From Mycobacterium deserti (GTDB taxonomy: Bacteria; Actinomycetota; Actinomycetes; Mycobacteriales; Mycobacteriaceae), in assembly GCF_025345615.1 (NCBI RefSeq), contig NZ_JAODWD010000006.1, positions 124,001 to 188,000 of the forward strand: DNA of 64,000 nucleotides, read 5' to 3'. The notes under the pieces are model-generated. The model worked only from the letters and a program-made list of their open reading frames with translations, was not told the origin of the DNA and did no database searches. Below, one piece after another: positions 17,106 to 25,414 of the stretch (within the stretch, counting starts at the first letter, position 1; every line of letters begins with the position of its first letter). A program made the translations under genes and the position numbers.

Positions 17106-17996
17106 TCATCGGTAGCACCTGGGTACGGTCCACGGGCGACCGAACTCCTCGTCGAAGGACTCGGGATCGAAGGGGCTGTCACCGCCGGCTGGAAAACTCG
17201 TCAATTCGCCGAAGACGATCCGTCCGTCGACGTTGTAGAGATCAACACGAACGAAATCGGTTTCAGTTCCCAAGCATTCGGCGATGTTGATCATCTCGGT
17301 CAGGTGGGTCGGCTTCGCGGGTTCGGGATCCGCCAACGGCGGCCCACCGCGCAGTCGTATGTGCTGCCAATCGGGGCGGAAGAAATCCTGTGTCCGGTGT
17401 CCGAACCGACCGCTGTCAACTTGAACGAACGCGCACCGGCCGTGATAGACGAAGAACTTGTAGTCGTCGGGCACCGCGCCGTCCGCGCCGGCGAGCATCT
17501 CCTCGACGATGACCCGTCGCGGCATCTGCCCGTACACCCACTCGCGGTTCGGTCCCTGACCGTAGAGCTGGGCCAACCAACCCTGCGCGATCCGGATCAC
17601 GTCGTCCCGTGAGGCGTACTCGGGACGAACGTGTCGGTACACCCAGCTGCCCTGCTCTGACGGCAACCGCGCCGCGGGCGAAGCGCGGTCGGAGACCACG
17701 ACTGCCGCTCCGCTGCCGTGCGTCGGCTTGACCACGTACGCGGCGGGCAGGCCGACGCGGTGCAGCGCCTGTGGGTCATCGACGATTGCGTGAGCCCAGG
17801 GAAGATATTGCGCGCCAATCATGTTCGCGACGTAGTCGCGTACCGCCGCCTTGTCGGCGAATGTCACGACGAGCGGGCGGTGGTCCCGCAGCATCTTGTA
17901 GCGCACCTTCTCGCGGAAGGTGCGCGGATTGCGTGTGCGCCACAGGCGCACCCCGCGCACGAGCCGACTTCGCTCCCGCCAGCGCACGCCCTCCAC
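17106..17996 (-). CDS. TupA-like ATP-grasp protein
   Basis: The 296-residue protein opens with NPRTFREKVRYKMLRDHRPL followed by DKAAVRDYV, the characteristic start of TupA-like ATP-grasp proteins. These are associated with teichuronopeptide and exopolysaccharide synthesis. Later motifs include VVKPTHGSGAAVVV (ATP-binding glycine/lysine loop), VIVEEML (acidic adenine-contact strand) and VRVDLYNVDGRIVFGELT (Mg-binding Asp and Glu). Such enzymes ligate an amino acid or carboxylate to a glycan or other amine with ATP. No glycosyltransferase genes adjoin it here, so the acceptor is unknown. The start is GTG. It converges on the P450 gene. Confidence 0.8.
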   Translation of the reverse strand: MEGVRWRERSRLVRGVRLWRTRNPRTFREKVRYKMLRDHRPLVVTFADKAAVRDYVANMIGAQYLPWAHAIVDDPQALHRVGLPAAYVVKPTHGSGAAVVVSDRASPAARLPSEQGSWVYRHVRPEYASRDDVIRIAQGWLAQLYGQGPNREWVYGQMPRRVIVEEMLAGADGAVPDDYKFFVYHGRCAFVQVDSGRFGHRTQDFFRPDWQHIRLRGGPPLADPEPAKPTHLTEMINIAECLGTETDFVRVDLYNVDGRIVFGELTSFPAGGDSPFDPESFDEEFGRPWTVPRCYR

Positions 17997-18120
17997 GAGC
18001 TCAAGCTACGGCCGGCCGGTCAGCTGACACCCGCGGCAGCGAGCCTGGCCCACATCCCGCTCGACGCGGCCCGCGACCGGCCCCCGACCGCTCGGTGAAA
18101 GTGCCCCATACGCTGGGGTC

Positions 18121-18327
18121 ATGTTGTTCTTCCTCTTCGGCTACGGCACGAAGCAGAAATATCTCGGTGCGGGGCAGGTGCGGACCTGTCCGCGCTGCCA
18201 CAACACCACCCAGTGGACCCGCATGCGGGAGTTCAAGCAGTTCACGTTGTTCTTCGTTCCGGTGGCACGGTGGAAGCGCCGGCAGTTCGAGGTGTGCGGC
18301 GTCTGCGGCACCGTCGTCGCCGGTTGA
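18121..18327 (+). CDS. Zinc-ribbon domain protein
   Basis: A 68-residue protein with two CxxC knuckles, Cys23/Cys26 and Cys59/Cys62, spaced as a zinc ribbon. Between them is a basic, aromatic stretch with FTLFFVPVARWKRRQF. The N-terminus MLFFLFGYGTKQKYLG is typical of a widespread actinobacterial family of small zinc-ribbon proteins with no proven role. It lies upstream of a lipoprotein gene on the same strand, 57 bases apart. Function unknown; nucleic-acid or protein binding is a guess. Confidence 0.75.
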   Translation: MLFFLFGYGTKQKYLGAGQVRTCPRCHNTTQWTRMREFKQFTLFFVPVARWKRRQFEVCGVCGTVVAG

Positions 18328-18384
18328 GCACGCCGCGTCCGCGCCGCGTTTGAGCGGCGACGCTCCCGGGGAAAAGAATCGACC

Positions 18385-18972
18385 ATGCCCACGCCACGAA
18401 GTTCGGCATCACGCTGCCGCCCGATCGTTGCACACACGTCACTGCTGTTGGTCGGCGTCATCGCGCTGACCGCGTGCTCGGCACGGGAGAACAAGGAGGC
18501 CGTCAGTTCGGCCACCTCGAGTACGCAGAGTTCGGTCGTCGCTCCGAGAACCGATGCGGTCACCGCGGCGCCCAACCCGCCACCGTCGACCGACGAGGCC
18601 CCGCCGATCGGAGACGTCTCCCTGGCATTCGACGACCGGGGCGACCTGGGCCAGATCATCGTCGACGGCACGGGCCGCACCCTGTACGCGTTCTCCCAGG
18701 ACGCTGCGAATGGGCCGGCGTGCTACGACGCCTGCGCCGACAGCTGGCTGCCGCTGCTGGCGAAGGGTGATCCCACGGGTGGCACCGGCATCGACGTGGG
18801 GGCGGCCGCCACCGTCCCGCGCCGCGACGGCGGTAACCAGGTGACGTACAGGGGAATTCCGCTGTACCGCTACGCAGGTGACAAGGTGGATACCGACGCC
18901 AACGGGCAAGGGCTGGACATGTTCGGCGGCGAGTGGCATGTACTGACCAAAGACGGCCGGCCGCTGGCATAA
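18385..18972 (+). CDS. Lipoprotein with COG4315 (Lipoprotein_15-type) secreted repeats
   Basis: The 195-residue precursor has a signal peptide with lipobox LTAC (Cys31), a Ser/Thr/Pro-rich linker, and a domain with two copies of the short GRTLYAFSQD / IPLYRYAGD repeat of the Lipoprotein_15 family. Between them is an ACYDACADSW segment whose paired Cys is common in the family. The product should be anchored on the outer face of the membrane. No biochemical activity is established for this family; envelope or redox-stress roles have been proposed. The ATG is 57 bases after the zinc-ribbon gene. Confidence 0.85.
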   Translation: MPTPRSSASRCRPIVAHTSLLLVGVIALTACSARENKEAVSSATSSTQSSVVAPRTDAVTAAPNPPPSTDEAPPIGDVSLAFDDRGDLGQIIVDGTGRTLYAFSQDAANGPACYDACADSWLPLLAKGDPTGGTGIDVGAAATVPRRDGGNQVTYRGIPLYRYAGDKVDTDANGQGLDMFGGEWHVLTKDGRPLA

Positions 18973-19031
18973 GGAATAGCTTCGATGTATGGGGCGTTGG
19001 CAGCGCTTAACGACTGCAGTCAGGTGCGCAC

Positions 19032-19862
19032 ATGAAGTTCGGGATCTCCACGTTCGTCAACGACGACACGATCGACACCGTGTCGCTGGCCCGCGCCATC
19101 GAGGAGCGCGGATTCGACTCGCTGGCCGTGGCCGAACACACCCACATCCCGGCAAGCCGTGAGTCCGCGTACCCGATGGGCGGCGACCTGCCGTCGATCT
19201 ACTACCGGACCTTGGACCCGTTCGTCACGCTCGCCGCAGCGGCCGCCGTCACCTCCAGCATCCAGCTGATCACCGGTATCGCGCTCCTCATCCAACGCGA
19301 CCCGATCGTCACGGCGAAAGAGGCCGCCAGCATCGATCTGATCTCCGGCGGCCGGTTCGTGTTCGGTGTCGGCGCGGGATGGAACATCGAGGAACTGCGC
19401 CATCACGGCACCAACCCGAAGACACGCGGCGCGCTGTTGGACGAACGCGTCGAAGCCATCAAAGCGCTGTGGACCACCGATCCCGCTGAGTATCACGGCA
19501 AGTACGTCGACTTCGACTCCTCTTACCTTCGTCCGAAGCCGGTGCAGAAGCCGCACCCGCCCATCCTGATCGGCGGGGACTCCGATGCCACCGTCAAGCG
19601 GGTCATCCGGCACGGGGCTGGATGGATGTCGAACCCGGCACCCGTCGAGCACCTCAGAGGCCGCATCGACCAGATGCGGGAGGGCGCAGGCCACGACGTC
19701 CCGCTGACGACGTTCGGCACACCGATCGATCCGCAGTACTGGGGTGCGCTAGAAGGCCTTGGCTACGGGCAACTGAACCTGCTGTTGCCGACGAAGCCGC
19801 ACGACGAATCCCTTCGGCTGCTCGACGAGTACGCCGAAAAGGTCGCAACGTACCGCGGCTGA
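19032..19862 (+). CDS. LLM-class F420-dependent oxidoreductase
   Basis: A 276-residue TIM-barrel protein of the luciferase-like family, recognised by MKFGISTF at strand 1, ERGFDSLAVAEHTHIP, ITGIALLIQRDPIVTAKEAAS, and GRFVFGVGAGWNIEE. In mycobacteria most members of this subgroup bind F420 rather than FMN and act as hydride-transfer enzymes in lipid or redox metabolism. Length and motif order are normal. It stands 83 bases before the acyl-CoA dehydrogenase pair on the same strand and may be cotranscribed with it. Substrate unknown. Confidence 0.87.
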   Translation: MKFGISTFVNDDTIDTVSLARAIEERGFDSLAVAEHTHIPASRESAYPMGGDLPSIYYRTLDPFVTLAAAAAVTSSIQLITGIALLIQRDPIVTAKEAASIDLISGGRFVFGVGAGWNIEELRHHGTNPKTRGALLDERVEAIKALWTTDPAEYHGKYVDFDSSYLRPKPVQKPHPPILIGGDSDATVKRVIRHGAGWMSNPAPVEHLRGRIDQMREGAGHDVPLTTFGTPIDPQYWGALEGLGYGQLNLLLPTKPHDESLRLLDEYAEKVATYRG

Positions 19863-19944
19863 GTCCAGCCGTTGAGGCCGTGAGGCCGCCGCACCGAGAT
19901 CCCCGGTGTTTCTCGACGGGTGTCGAGTTCCTATGGTGGCTGAT

Positions 19945-21150
19945 ATGAGCAATGACGCTGAGGCCGAACGGGTCGCCGAACTGGCGCGCGGAGTCGTCGC
20001 CGAGCACGACCCCAAACAAGTGCCCGTCACCGAATTCCTCGGTGCCTGTTATGACGCCGGCCTGTCTTGGGTTCACTTCCCCGAGGGCCTCGGCGGGCTC
20101 GGGGTGTCCCGCGGCCTGCAGTATGTCGCGGACCTTGTCCTGCAGGGCGCAGGTGGACCGGTACCGCTCGGCCTGAACCCGATGGGTTACGGCATGGCCG
20201 CACCGACCATCCGTGAGCACGCGCTGTCCGACGACGTGAAGCGGCAGTGGCTGCGGCCGCTGGCAACCACCGAAGATCTGTGGTGCCAGCTGTTCTCCGA
20301 GCCCGGCGCCGGCTCCGACCTCGCCGGGCTGGCCACCTCCGCGGTGCGCGACGGCGACGATTGGGTGATCAACGGCCAGAAGGTGTGGACGAGCCTGGCC
20401 CATCGGGCCCGCTGGGGCCTGCTGTTGGCGCGCACCAACCCGGACGTGCCCAAGCACAAGGGCCTGACCTATTTCGTCATCGACATGCACGGAGACGGCG
20501 TCGAGACTCGACCACTTCGTCAGATCACCGGACAGGCCGAATTCAACGAGGTCTATTTCACCGACGCGCGCATCCCCGACAAGCACCGCCTCGGCGACGT
20601 CGGCAACGGTTGGAACGTCGCGATGACGACGCTCATGAACGAGCGCACCGCGCTCGGCGGGAGCGGCAGCCGCCGTGGGGCGGGCACCATCGCCGATGCC
20701 ACCGGGCTGTGGGCGTCGCGGCCGGAGCGTCAGACGCCGGTGCTGCGCGACCGGTTGACCCAGTTGTGGCTGCGCTCGGAGGCGCAGCGGCTGACCTCGG
20801 ATCGCTCACGGGCCGCCGCCACAGTCGGGGGTCCGGGCCCGGAAGGGTCGATCGGCAAGCTGGTCGGAGCCGAACTGAACCAGCACATCTACCAGTGGTG
20901 CATGGATTTCCTTGGGCCAGAGGGGCTTCTGTACCACGGGTACGAGCAGGGCGGCGCCGACATCGACGCCAGGAAGCACAGCGACTGGCAGGGTCCTATC
21001 CAGCAGCGGTTCCTGCGCAGTCGCGCCAACACCATCGAAGGCGGCACATCCGAGGTGATGCGCAACATCCTCGGCGAACGCATACTCGGGCTGCCAGGCG
21101 ATCTGCGTGCCGATGCGGGCATGCCATGGAAGGAGATCCCGCGTGGCTGA
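19945..21150 (+). CDS. Acyl-CoA dehydrogenase (first of a pair)
   Basis: A 401-residue acyl-CoA dehydrogenase with the FAD-contact motif FSEPGAGSDLAGL, the C-terminal HGYEQGG segment and the terminal NTIEGGTSEVMRNILGERIL signature. It oxidises an acyl-CoA to the enoyl-CoA using FAD and passes electrons to ETF. Its stop overlaps the start of a second, more divergent ACAD, a pairing seen in actinobacterial FadE heterotetramers that act on sterol side chains and other bulky acyl-CoAs. The start ATG at 19945 was chosen over one four codons upstream (19933). A steroid or branched substrate is an inference from the pairing only. Confidence 0.9.
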   Translation: MSNDAEAERVAELARGVVAEHDPKQVPVTEFLGACYDAGLSWVHFPEGLGGLGVSRGLQYVADLVLQGAGGPVPLGLNPMGYGMAAPTIREHALSDDVKRQWLRPLATTEDLWCQLFSEPGAGSDLAGLATSAVRDGDDWVINGQKVWTSLAHRARWGLLLARTNPDVPKHKGLTYFVIDMHGDGVETRPLRQITGQAEFNEVYFTDARIPDKHRLGDVGNGWNVAMTTLMNERTALGGSGSRRGAGTIADATGLWASRPERQTPVLRDRLTQLWLRSEAQRLTSDRSRAAATVGGPGPEGSIGKLVGAELNQHIYQWCMDFLGPEGLLYHGYEQGGADIDARKHSDWQGPIQQRFLRSRANTIEGGTSEVMRNILGERILGLPGDLRADAGMPWKEIPRG

Positions 21151-22330
21151 GAAGCTGACGGATCAGCCCGAATATCAGGCTGAGTACAAGTTCACTGACG
21201 AGCAGGCCCAATTGCGCGATGCAGTGCGCAAGTTCAGCGCCGAGCACTTCGCCGAGGACAGGGTGCGCCGGTTCATGGAGTCCGACCCGCCGTTCGACCC
21301 GAAGGTCTGGGCGCGCCTCGGCGGCGAGCTCGGTGTGCTCGGCCTTTCGGTACCCGAAGCCGACGGCGGTGTCGGCGGCACACTGGTCGATCAGGCTGTC
21401 GCCATCGAGGAGCTCGGGGCACGGCTGGCGTGCGGGCCGTTGTTCGGCACGGTGTATCTCGCGATCCCCGCACTCGTGGCCGCGCCGTCCGGCCCTGCGC
21501 GCGACGAGCTACTCGGCGAGCTCATCGAGGGCCGCCGCACGGCCGCTGTCGCAGTCATCGACAGGGCCGGAGTCTTCGACCCGGATGCGGTCACCGTGAC
21601 CGCATCCGGAGATGCTTTGTCGGGCACGGTGACTCAGGTCGTCGATGGCGGCAATGCCGATGTCCTACTCGTCGCCGCACGAGGCTCTGACGGCATCGCC
21701 CTGTACGCGGTCGACACCGCCGCGGACGAAGTGCAGCGCGCGCCGTTGGCCACGCTCGATCTGACCCGTCCCGAGGCGAACGTCACGCTGTCCGACGCCC
21801 GCGCACGTGTGATAGCCGACCCCGGGGAAACCGCTCGAGTACTCGACCACGCCCTGCAGATCGGCTCGGCGTTGCTGGCCGTCGAGCAGGTCGGCGCCGC
21901 GCAGCATCTGCTCGACCTTTCGGTCGGGTACGCGAAGACTCGGCTTCAGTTCGGCCGGCCGATCGGCTCGTTCCAGGCGGTCAAGCACCGGCTCGCGGAT
22001 CTGCTGGTCGATGTCGAACACGCGAGATCGACCGCCTATCACGCAATCTGGGCGCTCACCGACGGGTCCGATGATCCGGCGTTGGCGACGAGCATCGCGC
22101 AGGCAGTGTGCTCAGCCGCCCTGACCCATGTCGCCACCGACACCATCCAGGTGCACGGCGGAATCGGCTTCACGTGGGAGCATCAGGCGCACCTGTATTA
22201 CAAGCGGGCCGCGACGAACGCGGTGCTGTTGGGCAGCGCCGAACAGCACCGGGATCGGGTGGCGGCAATGGTGCTCGACGGCGCCGGCGTCGACCGGGTG
22301 CCACGGGTCGCCGACGGCCTCACGGTCTGA
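21143..22330 (+). CDS. Acyl-CoA dehydrogenase (second of a pair)
   Basis: From the GTG at 21143, after AAGGAGAT, the protein is 395 residues and overlaps the preceding ACAD gene by eight bases. It keeps the ACAD fold (FTDEQAQLRDAVRKF at the start, LQFGRPIGSFQAVKHRLAD in the helical domain, QVHGGIGFTWEHQAHLYYKR at the end) but its middle beta domain is more divergent. Such partners form alpha2beta2 FadE complexes in which one subunit supplies the catalytic base and the other helps bind FAD. The two proteins probably act together. Confidence 0.88.
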   Translation: MAEKLTDQPEYQAEYKFTDEQAQLRDAVRKFSAEHFAEDRVRRFMESDPPFDPKVWARLGGELGVLGLSVPEADGGVGGTLVDQAVAIEELGARLACGPLFGTVYLAIPALVAAPSGPARDELLGELIEGRRTAAVAVIDRAGVFDPDAVTVTASGDALSGTVTQVVDGGNADVLLVAARGSDGIALYAVDTAADEVQRAPLATLDLTRPEANVTLSDARARVIADPGETARVLDHALQIGSALLAVEQVGAAQHLLDLSVGYAKTRLQFGRPIGSFQAVKHRLADLLVDVEHARSTAYHAIWALTDGSDDPALATSIAQAVCSAALTHVATDTIQVHGGIGFTWEHQAHLYYKRAATNAVLLGSAEQHRDRVAAMVLDGAGVDRVPRVADGLTV

Positions 22331-22344
22331 AGCGAAGGTTGACT

Positions 22345-22569
22345 GTGACAGACGAGTTGTGGCGTGTTCAGATCGGTGAGGTGGATGATCGAGGTAACAC
22401 GGGGGTGCCGCCGGTGCCGACCACCGTCTTCGAGGGTGACGAGCAGGGCGCAAGGGCGGCTTTCTCGGAATGGTCGGGCAAGGCCGATAGCATGGGTTAT
22501 CGGTATGTGATGTTGCGCAAAGTCGGTGAAGTGGTGGACGTCTGGGGGACTCCGCCGGCCGTCGGGTAG
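22345..22569 (+). CDS. Small conserved-looking protein, unknown function
   Basis: A 74-residue protein from GTG at 22345, 14 bases after the second ACAD gene and directly abutting the nitroreductase gene, so probably in the same transcript. It reads as a small alpha/beta domain: ELWRVQIGEVDDRGN, then PTTVFEGDEQGARAAFSEWS, then GYRYVMLRKVGEVVDVWG. It has no membrane segment or cysteine. I cannot assign a family or activity. Confidence 0.65.
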   Translation: MTDELWRVQIGEVDDRGNTGVPPVPTTVFEGDEQGARAAFSEWSGKADSMGYRYVMLRKVGEVVDVWGTPPAVG

Positions 22570-23484
22570 GTGTCCGACCGCTGGTGCGCGGTCCGGGCGA
22601 TCATCGGGTGGACGGGGGTGAGACGGCTGGCCGCTCGGTTCCCCCGTAGGGACACGCTTGAGACGGCCCTCGATACGGCTGCACGCGCTCCTTCGCGGCG
22701 AAATCTGCAGCCGTGGCGATGGCGGGTCGATGGCGGCGGTGTGCACCTCTACGCCGACTGGCGTCGCCGGGCCGGTGACTCGCTCGATGACCGGCGCGAC
22801 GTGCTCCTTGGATGCGGGGCCGTCCTCGATCACTGTGCCGTTGCGCTCGCTGCGAATGGCTGGTGCCCGCGCATTCGTCGATTCCCGGATCCGGACGATG
22901 ACAGCCACCGGGCGATAATGGAGGTGATCGAAGGGCCATCCCGCGAACCCGATCTCGAACTGGCTGGGGCAATCCCGCGTCGCCGAGCCGACCGTCGGCG
23001 GTACGGCGCGCAGCCTATTCCGGCGGGCACCCTGGAATTGCTGCACATTCGTGCGGCGCGGATGCAGGTCGAACTGGCGGTCGTGCCGCGCCTTCGCTGG
23101 TATCGAAGCGACGGCGGTGACGTCGCGCTTCGGTATTCCGAGCGAGCTGGTGACCACGCGCGCGGTTCGGATGACGGTGCGGTGATGCTCGTGTTGAGCA
23201 CGAAACGAGATGACGACTCGATGCGCATGCGGGCCGGCGAAGCGCTGAGTCACGTGGTCCTTTCGGCCACCGCGATGGGGTTCGCGACGTGTCCCCTGAC
23301 GGAGCCGCTGAACGACATGCGCAGTCGTCTCGCCTTGGCGTGCGAGGTGTTCGACGGTGAGGCCTACCCGCAGACGCTGATCCGCGTCGGCGTGCCTGCT
23401 TCAGATGACGACCCGCCCGCGCCTGTCGATCGACGGCCGGTCAGCGAAACGACTACGTGGGCTGATCAGTTCAGCGCCCGCTGA
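22570..23484 (+). CDS. Acg-family nitroreductase-like flavoprotein
   Basis: The 304-residue protein resembles Acg/Rv3131/Rv3127 of M. tuberculosis. It has AARAPSRRNLQPWRWRV near the start (the Acg family usually reads APSxHNxQPW), YADWRRRAGDSLDDRRDVLLGCGA in the middle and a C-terminal nitroreductase half with GEALSHVVLSATAMGFATCPLT. Characterised Acg binds FMN in an unusual closed pocket and shows no classical nitroreductase activity. In M. tuberculosis several members belong to the DosR dormancy regulon; I saw no clear DosR box here. The start is GTG, immediately after the preceding stop. Confidence 0.85.
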   Translation: MSDRWCAVRAIIGWTGVRRLAARFPRRDTLETALDTAARAPSRRNLQPWRWRVDGGGVHLYADWRRRAGDSLDDRRDVLLGCGAVLDHCAVALAANGWCPRIRRFPDPDDDSHRAIMEVIEGPSREPDLELAGAIPRRRADRRRYGAQPIPAGTLELLHIRAARMQVELAVVPRLRWYRSDGGDVALRYSERAGDHARGSDDGAVMLVLSTKRDDDSMRMRAGEALSHVVLSATAMGFATCPLTEPLNDMRSRLALACEVFDGEAYPQTLIRVGVPASDDDPPAPVDRRPVSETTTWADQFSAR

Positions 23485-23487
23485 ACG

Positions 23488-24723
23488 TCAACGCCTAAGC
23501 GGCACAGCGGCTTCGAACGACGCTGCCTTGCCGGCCGACTGCCACTGCAGCCAGTCTTCCCACCGCTTGACGTTGGTCCGCTGCCATCGGCGGTCGACCC
23601 GCGGCGAGACACGACGCGCCGCCTCCATTGCGAGGATGAACGGAGACCGCAAGAGCAACAGAGCGATTCCTGGCAGGGCGGACGGCAACCGGTAGCGGCG
23701 GCGGTTCCACGGCAACATGTACAGGCCGAGATAGCCGGCCTGCACGCGGTAGTGGTACTCCGCCCGCACGCGAGCAAGGCCACGATGCGTGGGCGCCGGA
23801 GCGAACGCGGACACAAAGGACTCGACCAACTCGGTGCCGCTCTCCGCACTGTCGTAACTGCGCGCGGCGTCGGCCATGAACAAGATGCGCCAGGCGTCGG
23901 CTACGGTCTCGGGGAAGTATCCGTCGCATCGAACGCCCACCAAATGGCCGCAGTAGCGGTTGAAGTGCAGCACCGCGCTCATCTCACGTGGTGAGGTGAC
24001 ATGCCCGAGGAGGAACAGGCCGAACGCGGGGGCGACGCTGCCGCCGAGCAGAGTCAGCAGCATGGCGGACTGGCTGATCGGCAGACCCCATCGCTGCGCA
24101 TCCCATTCGGGATGCCGCTTGACCCTGTCCCGAACACTGACGTGCATGATCCGCACGTGCAGAGAGATGTTGCGGCCCAACGATCCCGGAGTCAGGATGG
24201 CTCCCGGGCGGCACACTTCGATCCACCAGCGTGAGGTCTCGAGGTAACGGTGCAACGCCCGCTGGCCGGCGTACCCACCGGACAATGACAGCGGCACCGC
24301 GAGCCAGCCCTCGGTGTAGGTGTCGTTGGTGCCGGCATTGCCGAGCGCCCCGAGCGCGTACGCCCAGCGACGCCAGACGGCGGCGCCTTCCTCGACGAGT
24401 TCTGGCTGCACCCAGTTCGGGAGCTGCTCGAATTCGTCGAAGAGCGCGCGCATGGACGCGGGGGCTTGGGGAACGTTGTCGATGCCTTCGCGCTGCGCCC
24501 TCTCGACGAGATCGCGAGCCTTCCGGGCGCCGACCTTCCCGTGGTACGTCTCGGCGACGAACCGCTCCGCCACGGGGTCGCCCTGGTTGAGTCCGTTGAT
24601 GAATGCCCGTGCGACCTCGTCGGAGGGGAAGAGGTCGACGCCGGTGAGGCGCTTCGCCAGACCGCGAAGGCGGGTGCGGCGCGCGTTGACCGCCGGATAC
24701 CGGAACGCGGTGGGCATGGTCAC
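23488..24723 (-). CDS. MpaB/DUF2236-family oxygenase
   Basis: About 411 residues of an all-helical haem-type fold related to latex-clearing protein and MpaB. Recognisable parts are GDPVAERFVAETYHGKVG, GRNISLHVRIMHVSVRDRV, and FNRYCGHLVGVRCDGYFPET, with His residues placed as in family haem ligands. Characterised relatives oxidatively cleave rubber or isoprenoid side chains. The GTG at 24723 overlaps the stop of the upstream PPOX gene (GTGA); the ATG at 24717 is an alternative. A second, distant member occurs near 59 kb. Substrate unknown. Confidence 0.85.
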   Translation of the reverse strand: MTMPTAFRYPAVNARRTRLRGLAKRLTGVDLFPSDEVARAFINGLNQGDPVAERFVAETYHGKVGARKARDLVERAQREGIDNVPQAPASMRALFDEFEQLPNWVQPELVEEGAAVWRRWAYALGALGNAGTNDTYTEGWLAVPLSLSGGYAGQRALHRYLETSRWWIEVCRPGAILTPGSLGRNISLHVRIMHVSVRDRVKRHPEWDAQRWGLPISQSAMLLTLLGGSVAPAFGLFLLGHVTSPREMSAVLHFNRYCGHLVGVRCDGYFPETVADAWRILFMADAARSYDSAESGTELVESFVSAFAPAPTHRGLARVRAEYHYRVQAGYLGLYMLPWNRRRYRLPSALPGIALLLLRSPFILAMEAARRVSPRVDRRWQRTNVKRWEDWLQWQSAGKAASFEAAVPLRR

Positions 24724-25157
24724 ATCATGTACCGACTGACCTTGTCCGGGTGAATGACGACGCGAACCCAATCCTGGACCAGCAGCTCGGCGAGGTCATC
24801 GGCGCGGGCCGGGTCGTCGAGATCCCAGTAGCGAGCGGCAAGACGCCTGCACAGGTCATGCGCGCCGTTGGGTTCCACTTCTGCGCGGCCGGCGACCGAC
24901 ACCCACCGCTCACGCTCACCGACGGGAGCCGCGACGACGACCGAGGCGCGCGGATCACTTGAAAGGCGCCGCACCTTCGCGGTGTCCGGGCCCGTGAAGA
25001 ACTGAACCGTGCCCTCGTCGGTGGTCTCGAACCACACCGGACGCGGTTGAGGTGGGCGAGGGCTGTCGGCCACGGACACGAATCCGTAGAGCGGCCGTCG
25101 GAGAAACTCGAGATCCTCGGCGGTCAGCGATGGGGCGTCGTTGGTCATGACTCCCAT
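24720..25157 (-). CDS. PPOX-class F420-dependent pyridoxamine-oxidase-like protein
   Basis: A 145-residue split-barrel flavin/deazaflavin-binding protein. Typical parts are RRPLYGFVSVADS, PRPVWFETTDEGTVQFFTGPDTAKVRRLSSDPRASVVV, and GRAEVE, the order seen in Rv1155-like FDORs. In mycobacteria this class mostly binds F420 and reduces or sequesters small molecules. The ATG at 25157 is used; an ATG three codons later (25148) is possible. It lies 11 bases downstream of a 36-residue acidic peptide gene and overlaps the MpaB-type oxygenase gene, so the three form an apparent operon. Confidence 0.85.
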   Translation of the reverse strand: MGVMTNDAPSLTAEDLEFLRRPLYGFVSVADSPRPPQPRPVWFETTDEGTVQFFTGPDTAKVRRLSSDPRASVVVAAPVGERERWVSVAGRAEVEPNGAHDLCRRLAARYWDLDDPARADDLAELLVQDWVRVVIHPDKVSRYMM

Positions 25158-25168
25158 TCAACCGAACA

Positions 25169-25279
25169 TTATTGCGGCGAACCGTCCTCTTCGCCTTCGG
25201 TCGGGAGGGCCTGGGCTCCCGGCGTCGCGGGGGTAGTCAATACTTCTTCGGTTTCCTTGTCGGGCTCCGGAGTGGTCAT
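25169..25279 (-). CDS. Short acidic peptide, unknown function
   Basis: A 36-codon frame runs from ATG at 25279 to TAA at 25169. GGAAGG lies about six bases before the ATG. The product starts MTTPEPDKETEEVLTTPATP and is rich in Glu, Thr and Pro, with no Cys, Lys patch or hydrophobic segment, so it is probably disordered. It precedes the PPOX and MpaB-type genes on the same strand. The clean ribosome binding site and operon position support it; no function can be suggested. Confidence 0.5.
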   Translation of the reverse strand: MTTPEPDKETEEVLTTPATPGAQALPTEGEEDGSPQ

Positions 25280-25414
25280 CACACGCCTTCCTTCACATCA
25301 GAGTCGTTGATGCGCCGTGACACATGGCTTGCAATTCGTAACGGCGCTGCCAGGTCCATACCCGTACCGAAGCCGCGATAATCCCCGAACCTGCCGGCAC
25401 GGCATGATGCCCTG

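Noticed and set aside
22345..22569. DosR box before the Acg-like gene
   Set aside because: No GGGACT-type dormancy motif is visible upstream of the Acg-like gene or the small gene before it.
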